Origin: Leptolyngbya subtilissima AS-A7
GTDB lineage: Bacteria > Cyanobacteriota > Cyanobacteriia > Phormidesmidales > Phormidesmidaceae
Reading direction: 5' to 3'
Length of the DNA: 64,000 nt
Assembly (NCBI RefSeq): GCF_039962255.1
Contig: NZ_JAMPKY010000005.1
Location: 186,001-250,000, forward strand
Shown piece by piece: positions 26,391 through 35,386 of the stretch. Each line of letters starts with the position of its first letter. The stretch's first letter is position 1. Below the pieces are notes generated by a model that was not told the DNA's origin, made no database searches, and saw only the letters and a list, made by a program, of their open reading frames with translations. Position numbers and translations under genes: made by a program.

Positions 26391-27224
26391 ATGCAGGTTG
26401 CCTGGCAAGACGTTAAGCCCTACGAAGACATCATTTACCAAAAGGCTGATGGCATCGCTAAGATCACCATCAATCGACCCCACAAGCGCAATGCCTTTCG
26501 CCCCAAAACCATTGTTGAGCTGTATGAGGCTTTCTCTAACGCCCGCGAAGACAGCCGCATTGGCGTGGTGCTGCTGACCGGGGCTGGCCCCCACACCGAC
26601 GGCAAATACGCCTTTTGCTCTGGCGGCGATCAGAGCGTGCGCGGCCACGGTGGCTATGTGGATGAGGGCGGTGTGCCCCGACTCAATGTGCTCGACTTGC
26701 AGCGGCTGATTCGCTCAATGCCCAAGGTGGTGATTGCGCTGGTGGCGGGCTATGCGATCGGCGGTGGCCACGTGCTGCACGTGGTGTGCGATCTCACCAT
26801 TGCTGCTGATAATGCTGTTTTTGGCCAAACTGGCCCTAAAGTAGGCAGTTTTGACGGCGGCTTTGGAGCTAGCTACCTATCTCGCATGGTGGGTCAAAAG
26901 AAAGCCCGCGAAATCTGGTACCTCTGTCGCCAATATAGCGCCCAGGAAGCTCTCGATATGGGCATGGTCAACTGCGTGGTGCCGGTGGATCAGCTCGAGG
27001 CCGAAGGCGTACAGTGGGCGCAGGAAATTCTGCAAAAAAGCCCGATCGCTATTCGCTGCCTCAAGGCTGCCTTTAACGCCGACTGCGATGGTCAGGCGGG
27101 GCTGCAAGAGCTGGCGGGCAACGCCACTCTGCTCTACTACATGACCGAAGAAGGCTCTGAGGGTAGGCAGGCATTTCTGGAAAAGCGAGAGCCCGATTTT
27201 CGCCAATATCCCTGGCTGCCCTAG
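26391..27224 (+). CDS. menB: 1,4-dihydroxy-2-naphthoyl-CoA synthase
   Basis: MenB closes the naphthoquinone ring of o-succinylbenzoyl-CoA on the way to phylloquinone, the photosystem I electron carrier in cyanobacteria. The 277-residue length is typical. Crotonase-fold motifs are present: [12 protein letters not shown] (about 29-40), [10 protein letters not shown] (about 76-85), [13 protein letters not shown] (oxyanion-hole glycine), [15 protein letters not shown] and the C-terminal [14 protein letters not shown]. No other men gene is in the window. A GGATGGGTG repeat follows the stop. Confidence 0.95.
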   Translation: MQVAWQDVKPYEDIIYQKADGIAKITINRPHKRNAFRPKTIVELYEAFSNAREDSRIGVVLLTGAGPHTDGKYAFCSGGDQSVRGHGGYVDEGGVPRLNVLDLQRLIRSMPKVVIALVAGYAIGGGHVLHVVCDLTIAADNAVFGQTGPKVGSFDGGFGASYLSRMVGQKKAREIWYLCRQYSAQEALDMGMVNCVVPVDQLEAEGVQWAQEILQKSPIAIRCLKAAFNADCDGQAGLQELAGNATLLYYMTEEGSEGRQAFLEKREPDFRQYPWLP

Positions 27225-27257
27225 GGGAGTGGATGAGTAAGTGGGTGGATGGGTGAG
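27225..27257. repeat. Short GGATGGGTG-type repeat after menB
   Basis: GGAGTGGATGAGTAAGTGGG and GGATGGGTGAGG repeat the units of the 24-bp array at 3901, and fill most of the 38-base gap to the next gene. Confidence 0.65.
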
Positions 27258-27262
27258 GCCGA

Positions 27263-27997
27263 ATGTTGCTTAGAGCGATCGATCGGGATCTTTGGGTGGC
27301 CGAGCAGCCCTTACGATATTTTGGGCTGGGCATCGGTACTCGTATGACGGTGATTAGGCTGGTGGGCAATCAGCTGGTAGTTATTTCGCCCATTCAGGTG
27401 AGCGAGGAGTTGGTAGACGAACTGAATAAGCTGGGAACAGTCACGCATATCATTGCTCCTAACCTGTATCACTACCAATTTGTCACAGGGTTCAAAGCGA
27501 CGTACCCAGCGGCAACGGTTTGGGCGACGGCGGGGCTGAGCGCCAAAAAGCCAGAGCTAACCATCGACCAAGCTATATCCGACGGCTCGAACAGTCCATG
27601 GGAAGGCATTGAGCGTCTGTTCTTTGATGGGTTCAAAACCCTTAGCCCCAGTGGCCCAGATCCGCTTGAGGAATGGGTGTTCTTTCATGCTGCCAGCGGG
27701 ACGCTGATCTTGACGGATACGGCTTTTTGTTTTGACGAGAGTTCTCCGTGGCTGACGCAGCTAGTCACTAAACTTGGGGGCGGCTACAAAAACCTTAGTC
27801 CGTCGTTGTTAGAGCGAGTTGCAACTCGGGATAAGGAGAAAGTCAAAGCTTCGGCTGAGCAGGTTTTGCGCTGGGATTTTGAGCGGGTAATTGTGGCCCA
27901 CGGCAGCATTGTTGAGCAGGGGGGCAAGCAGCAATTCCAGCGGGGGTACGAGCAATTTCTGGGGTGTTCACTCCAGGGCAGCTCAACGTCTACCTAA
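27263..27997 (+). CDS. DUF4336 family protein
   Basis: The 244-residue soluble protein matches the DUF4336 family: an N-terminal DLWVAEQPLRY segment, RMTVIRL, a SPIQVSEELVDEL segment and IIAPNLYHYQFVTGF around residues 70-85. The end of the protein has a histidine-containing VIVAHG strand. The fold may be related to metallo-beta-lactamases, but the full HXHXDH motif is absent, so catalysis is uncertain. It is 38 bases after menB in the same direction and may be co-transcribed. Confidence 0.75.
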   Translation: MLLRAIDRDLWVAEQPLRYFGLGIGTRMTVIRLVGNQLVVISPIQVSEELVDELNKLGTVTHIIAPNLYHYQFVTGFKATYPAATVWATAGLSAKKPELTIDQAISDGSNSPWEGIERLFFDGFKTLSPSGPDPLEEWVFFHAASGTLILTDTAFCFDESSPWLTQLVTKLGGGYKNLSPSLLERVATRDKEKVKASAEQVLRWDFERVIVAHGSIVEQGGKQQFQRGYEQFLGCSLQGSSTST

Positions 27998-28086
27998 GGG
28001 GGTAGGCAAGCCCACTGGGGCAGATGACGATCGCACCCCTCGGTGATAGGCTGCGAAAAGCCCGTCGTCATTGACTTTTATTGCCC

Positions 28087-28977
28087 ATGAACCTTCTGCT
28101 TGAGCGCATTCAAACCAGCCTGCTCGATTTGGTGGGGCAGTTTATTCAGCTCTTGCCGGGGCTGGCGATCGCGCTGGTGCTACTGCTGCTGACAGGGTAT
28201 GCCGCCAAGGTGACCCAAAAGATGGTGGGCAAAATGGTCAAGCGCCTAGTGCCCAGCCGATCGCTGCAACTGCTGGCCGTGCAAGTCACTCGCATTGGCA
28301 CCTGGGCGGTGGGAATCATTATTGCGGCGGTGATTGCCTTTCCGGATCTGCGATTGGGCGACGTTATTGGGCTGCTGGGTTTGGGTTCGGTGGCGATCGG
28401 CTTTGCCTTTCAAGACATCTTTAAGAACTTTTTGGCGGGCATTTTGCTGCTGGTGGAAGAGCCCTTTCGCTTGGGCGATCAGGTGGTGATGGGCGACTAT
28501 GAGGGCACGGTAGAGTCGGTCAAGATTCGCTCGACCCAGCTACGCACCTACAACGGAGAGCTGGTAGAAATTCCCAATGCGATCGTGTTTACTAACCCGG
28601 TACGGGTGCTGACTGCCTTTCGCAGCCGCCGCACCGACCTCGATATTGGGGTTGACTACACAACTCCGCTGCCCCTGGCCAAGCAGACTTTTCTAGATAT
28701 CATTGCCCGTACCGATGGCGTGCTCAGCGCCCCAGAGCCCGAAGTCGATGTGGTGGGCTTTGGCGAAAGTTCCATTGACTTTAAGCTGCGCTACTGGACG
28801 ACGCCCCAGATTGCTGAAGTGCGCCGGGTTAAATCGCGGGTGGCGATCGCTCTCAAGGCTGGCTGCGACGAGGCCGGTATTGCCATTCCCTACCCAATTC
28901 GCACGGTACACCTGTTCGATCAGACTCAGTTCAACGAAAGCAAACCCTTGGAAAAGGGCGACTCCGTAGAACAGTAG
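28087..28977 (+). CDS. Small-conductance mechanosensitive channel (MscS family)
   Basis: The 296-residue protein is a standard-size MscS channel that opens when the membrane is stretched by osmotic downshock. It has three N-terminal membrane helices (about 20-45, 70-90, 95-120). The pore helix follows the family pattern GLLGLGSVAIGFAFQDIFKNF, split here as GLLGLGSVAIG and FAFQDIFKNF. The beta domain has PFRLGDQVVMGDYEGTVE and IPNAIVFTNPV. The ATG at 28087 is chosen over the TTG two codons upstream. Confidence 0.9.
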   Translation: MNLLLERIQTSLLDLVGQFIQLLPGLAIALVLLLLTGYAAKVTQKMVGKMVKRLVPSRSLQLLAVQVTRIGTWAVGIIIAAVIAFPDLRLGDVIGLLGLGSVAIGFAFQDIFKNFLAGILLLVEEPFRLGDQVVMGDYEGTVESVKIRSTQLRTYNGELVEIPNAIVFTNPVRVLTAFRSRRTDLDIGVDYTTPLPLAKQTFLDIIARTDGVLSAPEPEVDVVGFGESSIDFKLRYWTTPQIAEVRRVKSRVAIALKAGCDEAGIAIPYPIRTVHLFDQTQFNESKPLEKGDSVEQ

Positions 28978-29134
28978 CCGAGAACTAGGCTCCTCCAGCG
29001 GTTCGGCGCTCCTGCGTCCTCAGACAACGCCTACAAATCTAAGGCAAGGTTTGTCATTTCTTTAATGTGCCGGGACGGGCGACCGTTCTTAGCCCTTGTA
29101 GATAAGGGATAGATAAGAGAGCACACGCGGGAAG

Positions 29135-32100
29135 ATGACGCTAAAACCAATGCACAGCAAAACGCTGAGGCTGAGACTGAACTCGACTGAAAATAGCTTT
29201 GGTTTCGTGAAGCGGCAGCACTGGGCAGGAAGTTTGGCTGCTGTAGCCTGCCTGTTAGCTAGCCCGGCTTGGGCTGAGCCAGGGGTACCGCCGGCAGAGG
29301 CGCTGGCTGTGCAGCCTTGGGCAGGTATTAGCTTCGAGACCACCGGGGGAAGCCGGGACTTCGGCAGCCTGGAAGGATTTTTGCCCCTAGGGCAAGTGCC
29401 GGGACAGCAGATTTTGTTTTTGCAGGGCCGAGCGCGGCTGGATACCGCTGGCTTTTTGGGCAGCAATCTGATGCTGGGCTACCGCACCCTGGGCGGCGAT
29501 CGCACCAGTCTCACCGGAGGATACGTCGGGCTCGATACCCAGGCCCATGGGGGAGGAACGTTTTATCAGGCAGGGGCTGGCCTAGAACACATCAACAATG
29601 GGTGGGAGCTGCGGGGCAATGTCTATTGGCCGCTAGGCGATCGCAGCACCGCCACCAGCTTGCTCAGCACGCCCTTTTTTGAGGGCAATCAGCTACTGCT
29701 GCCCACGACTCGGCAAGTTGCTATGGCCGGTGGAGACGTGAGCGTGGGCGGGGCGATCGCCACCTTAGGATCCCTAGGCACGCTCAATGCCTATGGAGGA
29801 CTCTACTACTACAGCCCTCCTGACCAGCCGGGCTTTTTTGGAGGTCGGGCCTGGCTGGCCGCCAGCCCCACCTCGGGTCTAAATCTGCGGCTGGGCTTGC
29901 AGCACGACGACTATTTTGGGACCAATGTGCTGCTGCAAACGGGCTTTAGCTGGGGTGGAGCTGGTCCCCAAACGGCGGCGACAGGTCTGGCTCTAGGACA
30001 ACCAATACAACGCACCATGGGCATCACCTTGGGTGCCGAAGCCCGGGTTCAGGCGGCGATCGACCCTGATACCAACCAGGCCTATCGGTTTTACCATGTG
30101 CAGCCGGGCTCCAATGTCGCTGGCGATGGCACCGCCGCCGCTCCCTATGGCGCGATCGATCCGGCGTTAGGCGTAGCCAACAGCGGCGATCGCGTTTACG
30201 TTCAGCCAGGCAGTTTGGCCAGCGGTTTCACCATTCCCACCGGGGTGCAGGTGTTATCCACCGGCCCCATTCAGCCCCTGCGTACCCAGATCGGCACCTT
30301 GGCCCTGCCGGGATCGGGCAGCGGCCTGCTGCCCCACGTGCCCGGCACCGTGGTTATGGGTCACGACAGTCTGCTGTCGGGGTTTGCTGTGGCCCCAGAA
30401 CCTGGTCAAGACGGGATTCAGGCTCAGGGGGTCAGGTCAGTAACGATTTTAGACAACCAAGTTCTGTCGGCCCGCAACGGCATTTTGCTGAATGACGTCA
30501 GCGGCAACCTGATCGTTCGCCGCAACCAAATTCAGGATGCTAGCGAAAGCGGAATTTTGCTCAATATCTCAGGCCAGACGGTAGACACTGCTGACCTCAG
30601 CAACAACGACATTCATCGGGCGGCGGACGACGGTCTGTTGGTGAGAGCCGCTGACGGCAGCCAGATCAACAGTCTGCAACTCAGCCAAAATCGCATCGGC
30701 AGCACCGGCGAAAACGGCATTGCCGTGCTGTCTGACAACAGCCGCGTAGGAACTGTGGCGATCGCCCAAACCCAGATCACCGCCGCCGGAGAAAATGGCG
30801 TATTAGTTTTGGCCGGTGCCGGTGGCCAAATTGACAACCTAGCGCTCAGCCAGCTTGACCTCGGCACCACCGGCACCAATGGCCTGCTGCTACTAGCGGA
30901 GGACGGTGGCACCATCGCCGCTACCACTGTCGCCGACGTCACCCTGGAGCAAAGCCAAGCCAACGGGGTGCTGCTGCTGGCCGAAAACGGCGCTTACATG
31001 GGGCCCGTTGACCTGACCCAACTTCAGCTAGCGGCTACCGCCGAAAACGGAGTGGCCGTGCTGGCCTTTGAGGGCAGTCGCTTGGGGCCACTCATGCTCA
31101 GCCAGAGCAACCTGGGCCAGGTGGGTAGCAACGGGGTGCTGGTGCTGGCCGACACCAATAGCGCCCTGGCCGACACTACTCTAGACGCCGTCGCGATTCA
31201 GTCGGCTGGGGCCAACGGCCTGCTGGTTTTGGGCCAAAATGGCTCTAGCCTAGCGACGGTCACGGTCAATGACCTAGCGGTAAACCAGGCCGACAGCAAT
31301 GGCCTGGTTGTAATTGCCGACAGTGGTTCCCAAATTGCCGCCGCCACGCTGAGCGCCCCCCAAGTAGCCAGCGCTGGCGCAAACGGAGTGCTGGTGTTGG
31401 CCAATAATAGCGGCCAGATCGCCACCGTCACTCTCAATGGCGGCGACATTCAGCAGGCTAGTGAAAATGGAGTGTTGGTGCTAGCTAATAGTGGTGGCCA
31501 AATCCAATCCCTAGCGGTTACCAACACGGAGATAGGCAGCGAGGGTTCGGCCACTGCGATCGCAGCCAATGGCATTCTCATCCTGTCTGCTCAGGGCAGC
31601 CGCATCGGAACTGCTACCGTAAATGGCAACCAATTAACTGGGGTGGGCGCTGCCGGTATTGAGCTAATTGCCAGCGGTCAAAGTCAGGTGGGTACAGCTC
31701 GCATTAGCGGTAACCAGCTCAATGCGATCGACGGCGACGGCATTTTTGTGCTGACCGAGGGCCAAAGCCAAATCAGCCAGAACACTATTACCGGCAACCA
31801 GCTCCAAACCATTGACCAAGCCGGTATTCAGGTTTTGGCGCTCAACCAGGGGCAGATCTCGGCTACGCAAATTAGCGACAACACCCTCGAAACCATCGGC
31901 ACAGACGGCATCGTCGCCTTTGCTGCAACGGGGGGGCAGCTCGCCACCGTCACCGCTGATAGCAACCGAGTTAGCCAAGTTGCCCAAGATGGCCTGAGCC
32001 TCTTTGCCACGGATGGTGGCACCATCGACCGAGCTGCTCTCGTCAACAACCAAACCCAAACAGTTGGCAATAACGGCATCTTTGGCTTCGCCGATGGCAC

Positions 32101-32383
32101 CAGTCGTTTTTCCACGCTCACCGTGGTGGGCAACCAAATTCAGGAGTCGGGCAATCACGCCGTAGAACTCGGTAGCGAATCAGCTCAACCCCTCTGTGCC
32201 CAAATCACCAACAACCAGAGCATTGCTACTACCAATCTCGACGCCAACCTGTTCGTTGGGGCAAATAGTACGCTGCAAGTGGTCGATTTGGCCCAGCTCA
32301 ATCAGTTGAACAACGGCACCTTTACCCAGATCAACAACGCTGGGGCCACCACCGGTAGCCAGGGCAATCCTCCCTGCCCCTGA
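29135..32383 (+). CDS. Outer-membrane protein: inverse-autotransporter-like barrel with beta-helix passenger
   Basis: The 1082-residue protein begins with a long signal sequence cleaved near residue 47 (SPAWA). Residues about 55-330 are rich in Gly and aromatic residues and resemble the inverse autotransporter (intimin/invasin-type) beta domain, for example LMLGYRTLGGD and GWELRGNVYWPLGDR. From about 330 to 1040 comes a right-handed beta-helix of roughly twenty rungs, many with the motif NGVLVLA spaced about 30 residues apart and GGQI or GSQI turns between. The barrel-first order suggests the helix is displayed outside. Function is unknown; adhesion or polysaccharide binding is a guess. The coding DNA is internally repetitive. 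Confidence 0.8.
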   Translation: MTLKPMHSKTLRLRLNSTENSFGFVKRQHWAGSLAAVACLLASPAWAEPGVPPAEALAVQPWAGISFETTGGSRDFGSLEGFLPLGQVPGQQILFLQGRARLDTAGFLGSNLMLGYRTLGGDRTSLTGGYVGLDTQAHGGGTFYQAGAGLEHINNGWELRGNVYWPLGDRSTATSLLSTPFFEGNQLLLPTTRQVAMAGGDVSVGGAIATLGSLGTLNAYGGLYYYSPPDQPGFFGGRAWLAASPTSGLNLRLGLQHDDYFGTNVLLQTGFSWGGAGPQTAATGLALGQPIQRTMGITLGAEARVQAAIDPDTNQAYRFYHVQPGSNVAGDGTAAAPYGAIDPALGVANSGDRVYVQPGSLASGFTIPTGVQVLSTGPIQPLRTQIGTLALPGSGSGLLPHVPGTVVMGHDSLLSGFAVAPEPGQDGIQAQGVRSVTILDNQVLSARNGILLNDVSGNLIVRRNQIQDASESGILLNISGQTVDTADLSNNDIHRAADDGLLVRAADGSQINSLQLSQNRIGSTGENGIAVLSDNSRVGTVAIAQTQITAAGENGVLVLAGAGGQIDNLALSQLDLGTTGTNGLLLLAEDGGTIAATTVADVTLEQSQANGVLLLAENGAYMGPVDLTQLQLAATAENGVAVLAFEGSRLGPLMLSQSNLGQVGSNGVLVLADTNSALADTTLDAVAIQSAGANGLLVLGQNGSSLATVTVNDLAVNQADSNGLVVIADSGSQIAAATLSAPQVASAGANGVLVLANNSGQIATVTLNGGDIQQASENGVLVLANSGGQIQSLAVTNTEIGSEGSATAIAANGILILSAQGSRIGTATVNGNQLTGVGAAGIELIASGQSQVGTARISGNQLNAIDGDGIFVLTEGQSQISQNTITGNQLQTIDQAGIQVLALNQGQISATQISDNTLETIGTDGIVAFAATGGQLATVTADSNRVSQVAQDGLSLFATDGGTIDRAALVNNQTQTVGNNGIFGFADGTSRFSTLTVVGNQIQESGNHAVELGSESAQPLCAQITNNQSIATTNLDANLFVGANSTLQVVDLAQLNQLNNGTFTQINNAGATTGSQGNPPCP

Positions 32384-32420
32384 GGGAGCCGCAGCTAAGC
32401 CCCCATTCTGGGGGAAACAA

Positions 32421-32453
32421 CTCAAAGTCCTCCACTTCTGGGGGACTTTGGAG
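32421..32453. terminator. Hairpin after the beta-helix protein gene
   Basis: AAAGTCC (32424-32430) and GGACTTT (32443-32449) form a stem extended by CTC/GAG across one bulge. It lies between convergent genes and lacks a T tract, so confidence is moderate. Confidence 0.4.
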
Positions 32454-32509
32454 AGCGACGAGAGGACATCGCATTTACAGACTCATTGCTCAATTCAGCA
32501 ACGCCGGGC

Positions 32510-32941
32510 TTATGCCCCTTGGGTTGCACTGCGAATGCAGCGGCCAATGTTGGTGTCGATTTTGAGAATGTGGCTGGTCAGCCAGTCGGCCAGCTGCTGA
32601 TAAATTTCGATGGCGACCGCCTCGTTGGCGTCGCTGGCTTTGTAGCGATCGTGCAGTTGGCCAAAGTTCTCGATAAAGGTGGCGTGGGCCTGCTGGTTGA
32701 CTTCGGCAATGGGGCACTTGTGTTTGGCGGCGCAGGCTTCTTCATGCTCAAAGTGCCACTCAGCGTAGAACTTAAGAAAGGCGAAGAGCTTTTTAATGGC
32801 GGTGCTGCCTTTGTGGTGGGCGATCGCCAGTCCTAGATCGTTGACAGCGGCAATCAGCTCTTTGTGGTGGGCGTCAATCATCGGCACGCCGGTGCTGAGG
32901 GAGTCGTTCCAAGTGAAAGGCTGGAGGGCAATGTTTTCCAT
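32510..32941 (-). CDS. Hemerythrin-like oxygen-binding protein
   Basis: Hemerythrins bind oxygen or NO at a di-iron site in a four-helix bundle. The 143-residue protein shows the usual ligand pattern in IDAHHKEL (H26), EWHFEHEE (H63 and E67), AHATF (H86) and SHILKID (H124 and D129). The usual HXXXH pair before the third helix is broken: position 82 is Asn (NQQAH), so one common histidine ligand seems missing. Two cysteines (C70, C76) lie nearby. It is the last gene of the protoglobin-Roadblock-GTPase-DUF4388 cluster, 49 bases after a tiny membrane-protein gene. Confidence 0.9.
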   Translation of the reverse strand: MENIALQPFTWNDSLSTGVPMIDAHHKELIAAVNDLGLAIAHHKGSTAIKKLFAFLKFYAEWHFEHEEACAAKHKCPIAEVNQQAHATFIENFGQLHDRYKASDANEAVAIEIYQQLADWLTSHILKIDTNIGRCIRSATQGA

Positions 32942-32990
32942 GGCGGGTCAGGGGGTTAAGTAAGGTGAGGTAATTGGGGGTGACGGAGCG

Positions 32991-33191
32991 TTACTCGTTT
33001 ACTTCCTGGCGGCTCAGTTCTAAGAGGGGAAGCAGGGCGAGGAGCCAGAGGGCAAGGGCACTGTCGTAGGACAGGGTGTGATAGAGCCAAAGCCAGAGCA
33101 TGACGGCTAGGCCCGGGAGGCTGGTAAGCAGGTCGGCCAGCTTGAGCAGGCCGAGAAAGCCTTGGAGGAGTCGCAGGGCATCGTGGGTCAT
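32991..33191 (-). CDS. Tiny hydrophobic protein in the GTPase cluster
   Basis: A 66-residue frame starts 2 bases after the stop of the DUF4388 gene, so its translation is probably coupled. It is mostly hydrophobic, with two likely membrane helices (about 12-36 and 42-58) and a charged C-terminus (ELSRQEVNE). No family was recognised. Its position between the DUF4388 and hemerythrin genes suggests a membrane anchor for the complex, which is inference. Confidence 0.55.
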   Translation of the reverse strand: MTHDALRLLQGFLGLLKLADLLTSLPGLAVMLWLWLYHTLSYDSALALWLLALLPLLELSRQEVNE

Positions 33192-33193
33192 GG

Positions 33194-34069
33194 CTACACC
33201 TTGCCTTTGAGAAATCCGACGAGGTTTTGCAAAAAAGACTGGCTGACCGGGGCGGCACCCGCAGTATCGGCAGTGACGCTGGTGGCAAACCCTTGCTCTA
33301 GCGGGGTTGAGGCAGCGAGGTCGAAGGCGGCGGGGGGTGGGGCGGCTACCATCGGCATCTCTTCAGCCAGGCCAGTGACAATCAGACGAAAGGCAATCTG
33401 CTGGGCCTTAGCCACGGGTAGGTTAAGCTGCTGGGCAATATCCTTGATGGCCATGGTGCCGTTGGTAAACTCCCACACCTGCCATTCATTCGGGTTGAGG
33501 CGCAGGCTGGGCTTGCTCTCGACCACGCTGATTAAGGCTGAGGAGGGGTCGGGCAGTTTTTCGTCGAGGGCGTCCCAGTCTTTGAGCGCGCGCAGCCCAG
33601 ACAGGGTGACATCGGTAGCGGTGGCGATCAGGCCGGTCATTTCGGAGACGGGCAGCGGGGCTTTGGGGTCAAACTGAAACCAGCCGTCGGGAAGGGCAAA
33701 CAGGGCGCACACCTGACGCATTACCTGGGTGTAAAACAGCAGTTTGAGCTGTTCGGCAGTGAGCACGCCCTGGTTTTTGAGGCACAGGCCCAAGGGGGTG
33801 TGAATTTGGCAGGTTTGGGCCAGCCGGGAGACGGCGCGATCGCCCATCCAGCCCCGCTGGGCAATTAGCCGCATCAGGCCCTGCTGGTCGAGGCTGTTGC
33901 CAGCGGCAACAATTTGCCCCTGACTCAGCCAGATGTGGTGGTTGTGGCGAGCAACGGTGGTGGGGTCGCTTAGGGTGCAGATTGTTAACAGGCCGGTTTT
34001 ATTGCCCTGTTCTACTAGCTGAAACAGTTCGGGCAAAGAGAAATCGGCGAGGTATCCAGTGACAGTCAT
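33194..34069 (-). CDS. DUF4388 domain protein (PatA-like N-terminal domain)
   Basis: The 291-residue protein starts with a DUF4388 domain (about 1-180): GYLADFSLPELFQLVEQGNKTG is the hallmark, given here as GYLADFSLPELFQ and VEQGNKTGLL, followed by IWLSQGQIVAAG. Such domains occur in bacterial signalling proteins including cyanobacterial PatA-type regulators. Residues about 200-250 form a winged-helix-like segment (EWQVWEFTNGTMAIKDIAQQ). The C-terminal tail is Ala/Pro-rich. It lies between the GTPase gene and a tiny membrane-protein gene and is probably an effector or scaffold of the GTPase switch. Confidence 0.8.
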   Translation of the reverse strand: MTVTGYLADFSLPELFQLVEQGNKTGLLTICTLSDPTTVARHNHHIWLSQGQIVAAGNSLDQQGLMRLIAQRGWMGDRAVSRLAQTCQIHTPLGLCLKNQGVLTAEQLKLLFYTQVMRQVCALFALPDGWFQFDPKAPLPVSEMTGLIATATDVTLSGLRALKDWDALDEKLPDPSSALISVVESKPSLRLNPNEWQVWEFTNGTMAIKDIAQQLNLPVAKAQQIAFRLIVTGLAEEMPMVAAPPPAAFDLAASTPLEQGFATSVTADTAGAAPVSQSFLQNLVGFLKGKV

Positions 34070-34238
34070 GGGTGTTATCCCTTTCTGCGGGCGAGTGAGT
34101 GGGTTGGAAGTTGGAAGTGGGGAAGTAAAAGAGTGGGGTTGGGCCTGGGGAGTTGACGGTTTGTACCGCTAGCTTCAACGCCGCATCCGTAAATCCCGCA
34201 TGTTTAAATGAATTTCAATGGCGTTGCATTGGCAGGCT

Positions 34239-34787
34239 CTAGGTCGTAGGGGCTAAGCTGCCCGCCCAGGTAAACTGCACTAGGGAAATCACTGCCTGGG
34301 CCACCGATGCAGTTTCGTTGGCGTTGACGGCAACTATAGGCGGACGGCGAGCGGGGTCGGGGTAGCCAAGGGCCAGGGCAATGTTGGCGGCATCCCAGGC
34401 ACCGGAACAGTCGGTGTGGGTAAGGCCGATGATCATGGGCGCGGGCGATCGCTGCTTCATGAAGGTCATGATGCGGCGAGCTTCTCGAAACTCGTGGGGT
34501 CGATGGGCCGCTACTAGCAAAATGTAGGCGTGGGCCTTTTGAATCAGAATGTCCCACATAAAGTCGAAGCGCGACTGGCCGGGGGTGCCGTAGAGGTGCA
34601 GGGCCATGTCGGGGCCAAACTGGAGGCGACCAAAGTCGAAGGCAACGGTGGTGCGCTTTTTGATCAGCAGGGTGTCGTCGGTGGCGCGGCGATCGGTGTC
34701 TACCACCTCAATTTCGCTGACGGATCGAATGAAGGTGGACTTGCCGGCCCCCACAGGGCCGGTGACCACTAAACGCATGATTTCCAT
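34239..34787 (-). CDS. Small GTPase of the MglA/CvnD-like group
   Basis: The 182-residue protein has Walker A GPVGAGKST (10-18), a threonine-rich switch I (TTVAFDFG, about 46-53), a G3-like motif LYGTPGQSRF (65-74) and a G4-type motif THTD (123-126) where NKXD or TKXD is usual. These fit the prokaryotic Ras-like GTPases encoded beside Roadblock proteins. It would switch between GTP and GDP states, with the neighbouring Roadblock protein as likely regulator. The ATG at 34787 is taken; an ATG three codons in is also possible. Confidence 0.85.
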   Translation of the reverse strand: MEIMRLVVTGPVGAGKSTFIRSVSEIEVVDTDRRATDDTLLIKKRTTVAFDFGRLQFGPDMALHLYGTPGQSRFDFMWDILIQKAHAYILLVAAHRPHEFREARRIMTFMKQRSPAPMIIGLTHTDCSGAWDAANIALALGYPDPARRPPIVAVNANETASVAQAVISLVQFTWAGSLAPTT

Positions 34788-34884
34788 GGGTGGGCGGAGG
34801 CAATGAAGAATAAGGTGAAACGTCGTGGGGGCACACCACAAATACGAGCGTTCAGAGCAAGTCTGGGGACTAGCAATGGTGAAA

Positions 34885-34915
34885 GATCCCCCCTAAACCC
34901 CCTTTTTGAAGGGGG
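34885..34915. repeat. AGATCCCCCC...GGGGG intergenic hairpin
   Basis: CCCCCTT and AAGGGGG (34898-34904, 34909-34915) close a four-base loop after an AGATCCCCCCTAAA stretch. It lies in the spacer between the Roadblock and GTPase genes and could lower downstream expression. Confidence 0.6.
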
Positions 34916-34936
34916 CGTGCTCTCCGCCGTGGGGCG

Positions 34937-35308
34937 CTACATCAAAACGGCTTTCAGATCGGCTAGGGTGCGCTTGATTTCGAGCATCAGCAGGCCTTGC
35001 TTGGCCGCTTTGTCGGCCAGCACCAGGAACACGGCGTCTTCGCCGCAGCTGGTGAGAATGCCGTAGCCTTTGTCGCCCTCGACAAAAATGCGATCGATGC
35101 CGCCGCGGGCCAGCTCGCTGCCGATGCGATCGCCTAGGGACAGCATGGCGGCCGACATAGCTGAAACCCGTTCTTCATCCATGCCGCCAGGCAGGCTGGC
35201 CGCCAAAGGCAGACCGTCGGGAGTGACCACTGCTGCCCCTTGAATGTCGGTGGTAGAGGTGACAAAGCTCTGCAAAATGTTGGTGAGTTTTTCGGTGCTA
35301 ATAGCCAT
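34937..35308 (-). CDS. Roadblock/LC7 domain protein (MglB-like)
   Basis: The whole 123-residue protein is one Roadblock/LC7 domain: an N-terminal helix, the strand pair IQGAAVVTPDGLPLAASLPGG (given as IQGAAVVTPDG and LPLAASLPGG, about 23-43), a long helix (ERVSAMSAAMLSLGDRI) and the strands GYGILTS and VFLVLAD. Bacterial members dimerise and act on partner Ras-like GTPases, as MglB acts on MglA. The GTPase gene follows 149 bases downstream on the same strand, and the protoglobin gene precedes it by 78 bases. Confidence 0.92.
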   Translation of the reverse strand: MAISTEKLTNILQSFVTSTTDIQGAAVVTPDGLPLAASLPGGMDEERVSAMSAAMLSLGDRIGSELARGGIDRIFVEGDKGYGILTSCGEDAVFLVLADKAAKQGLLMLEIKRTLADLKAVLM

Positions 35309-35386
35309 GGTTAGTTCTCTCTTTGGTTAGGAAAAATGAAGTGAATTAAATTGAATTAAGCTGAAGAAAAAGCGTGTGGCTGAGCG

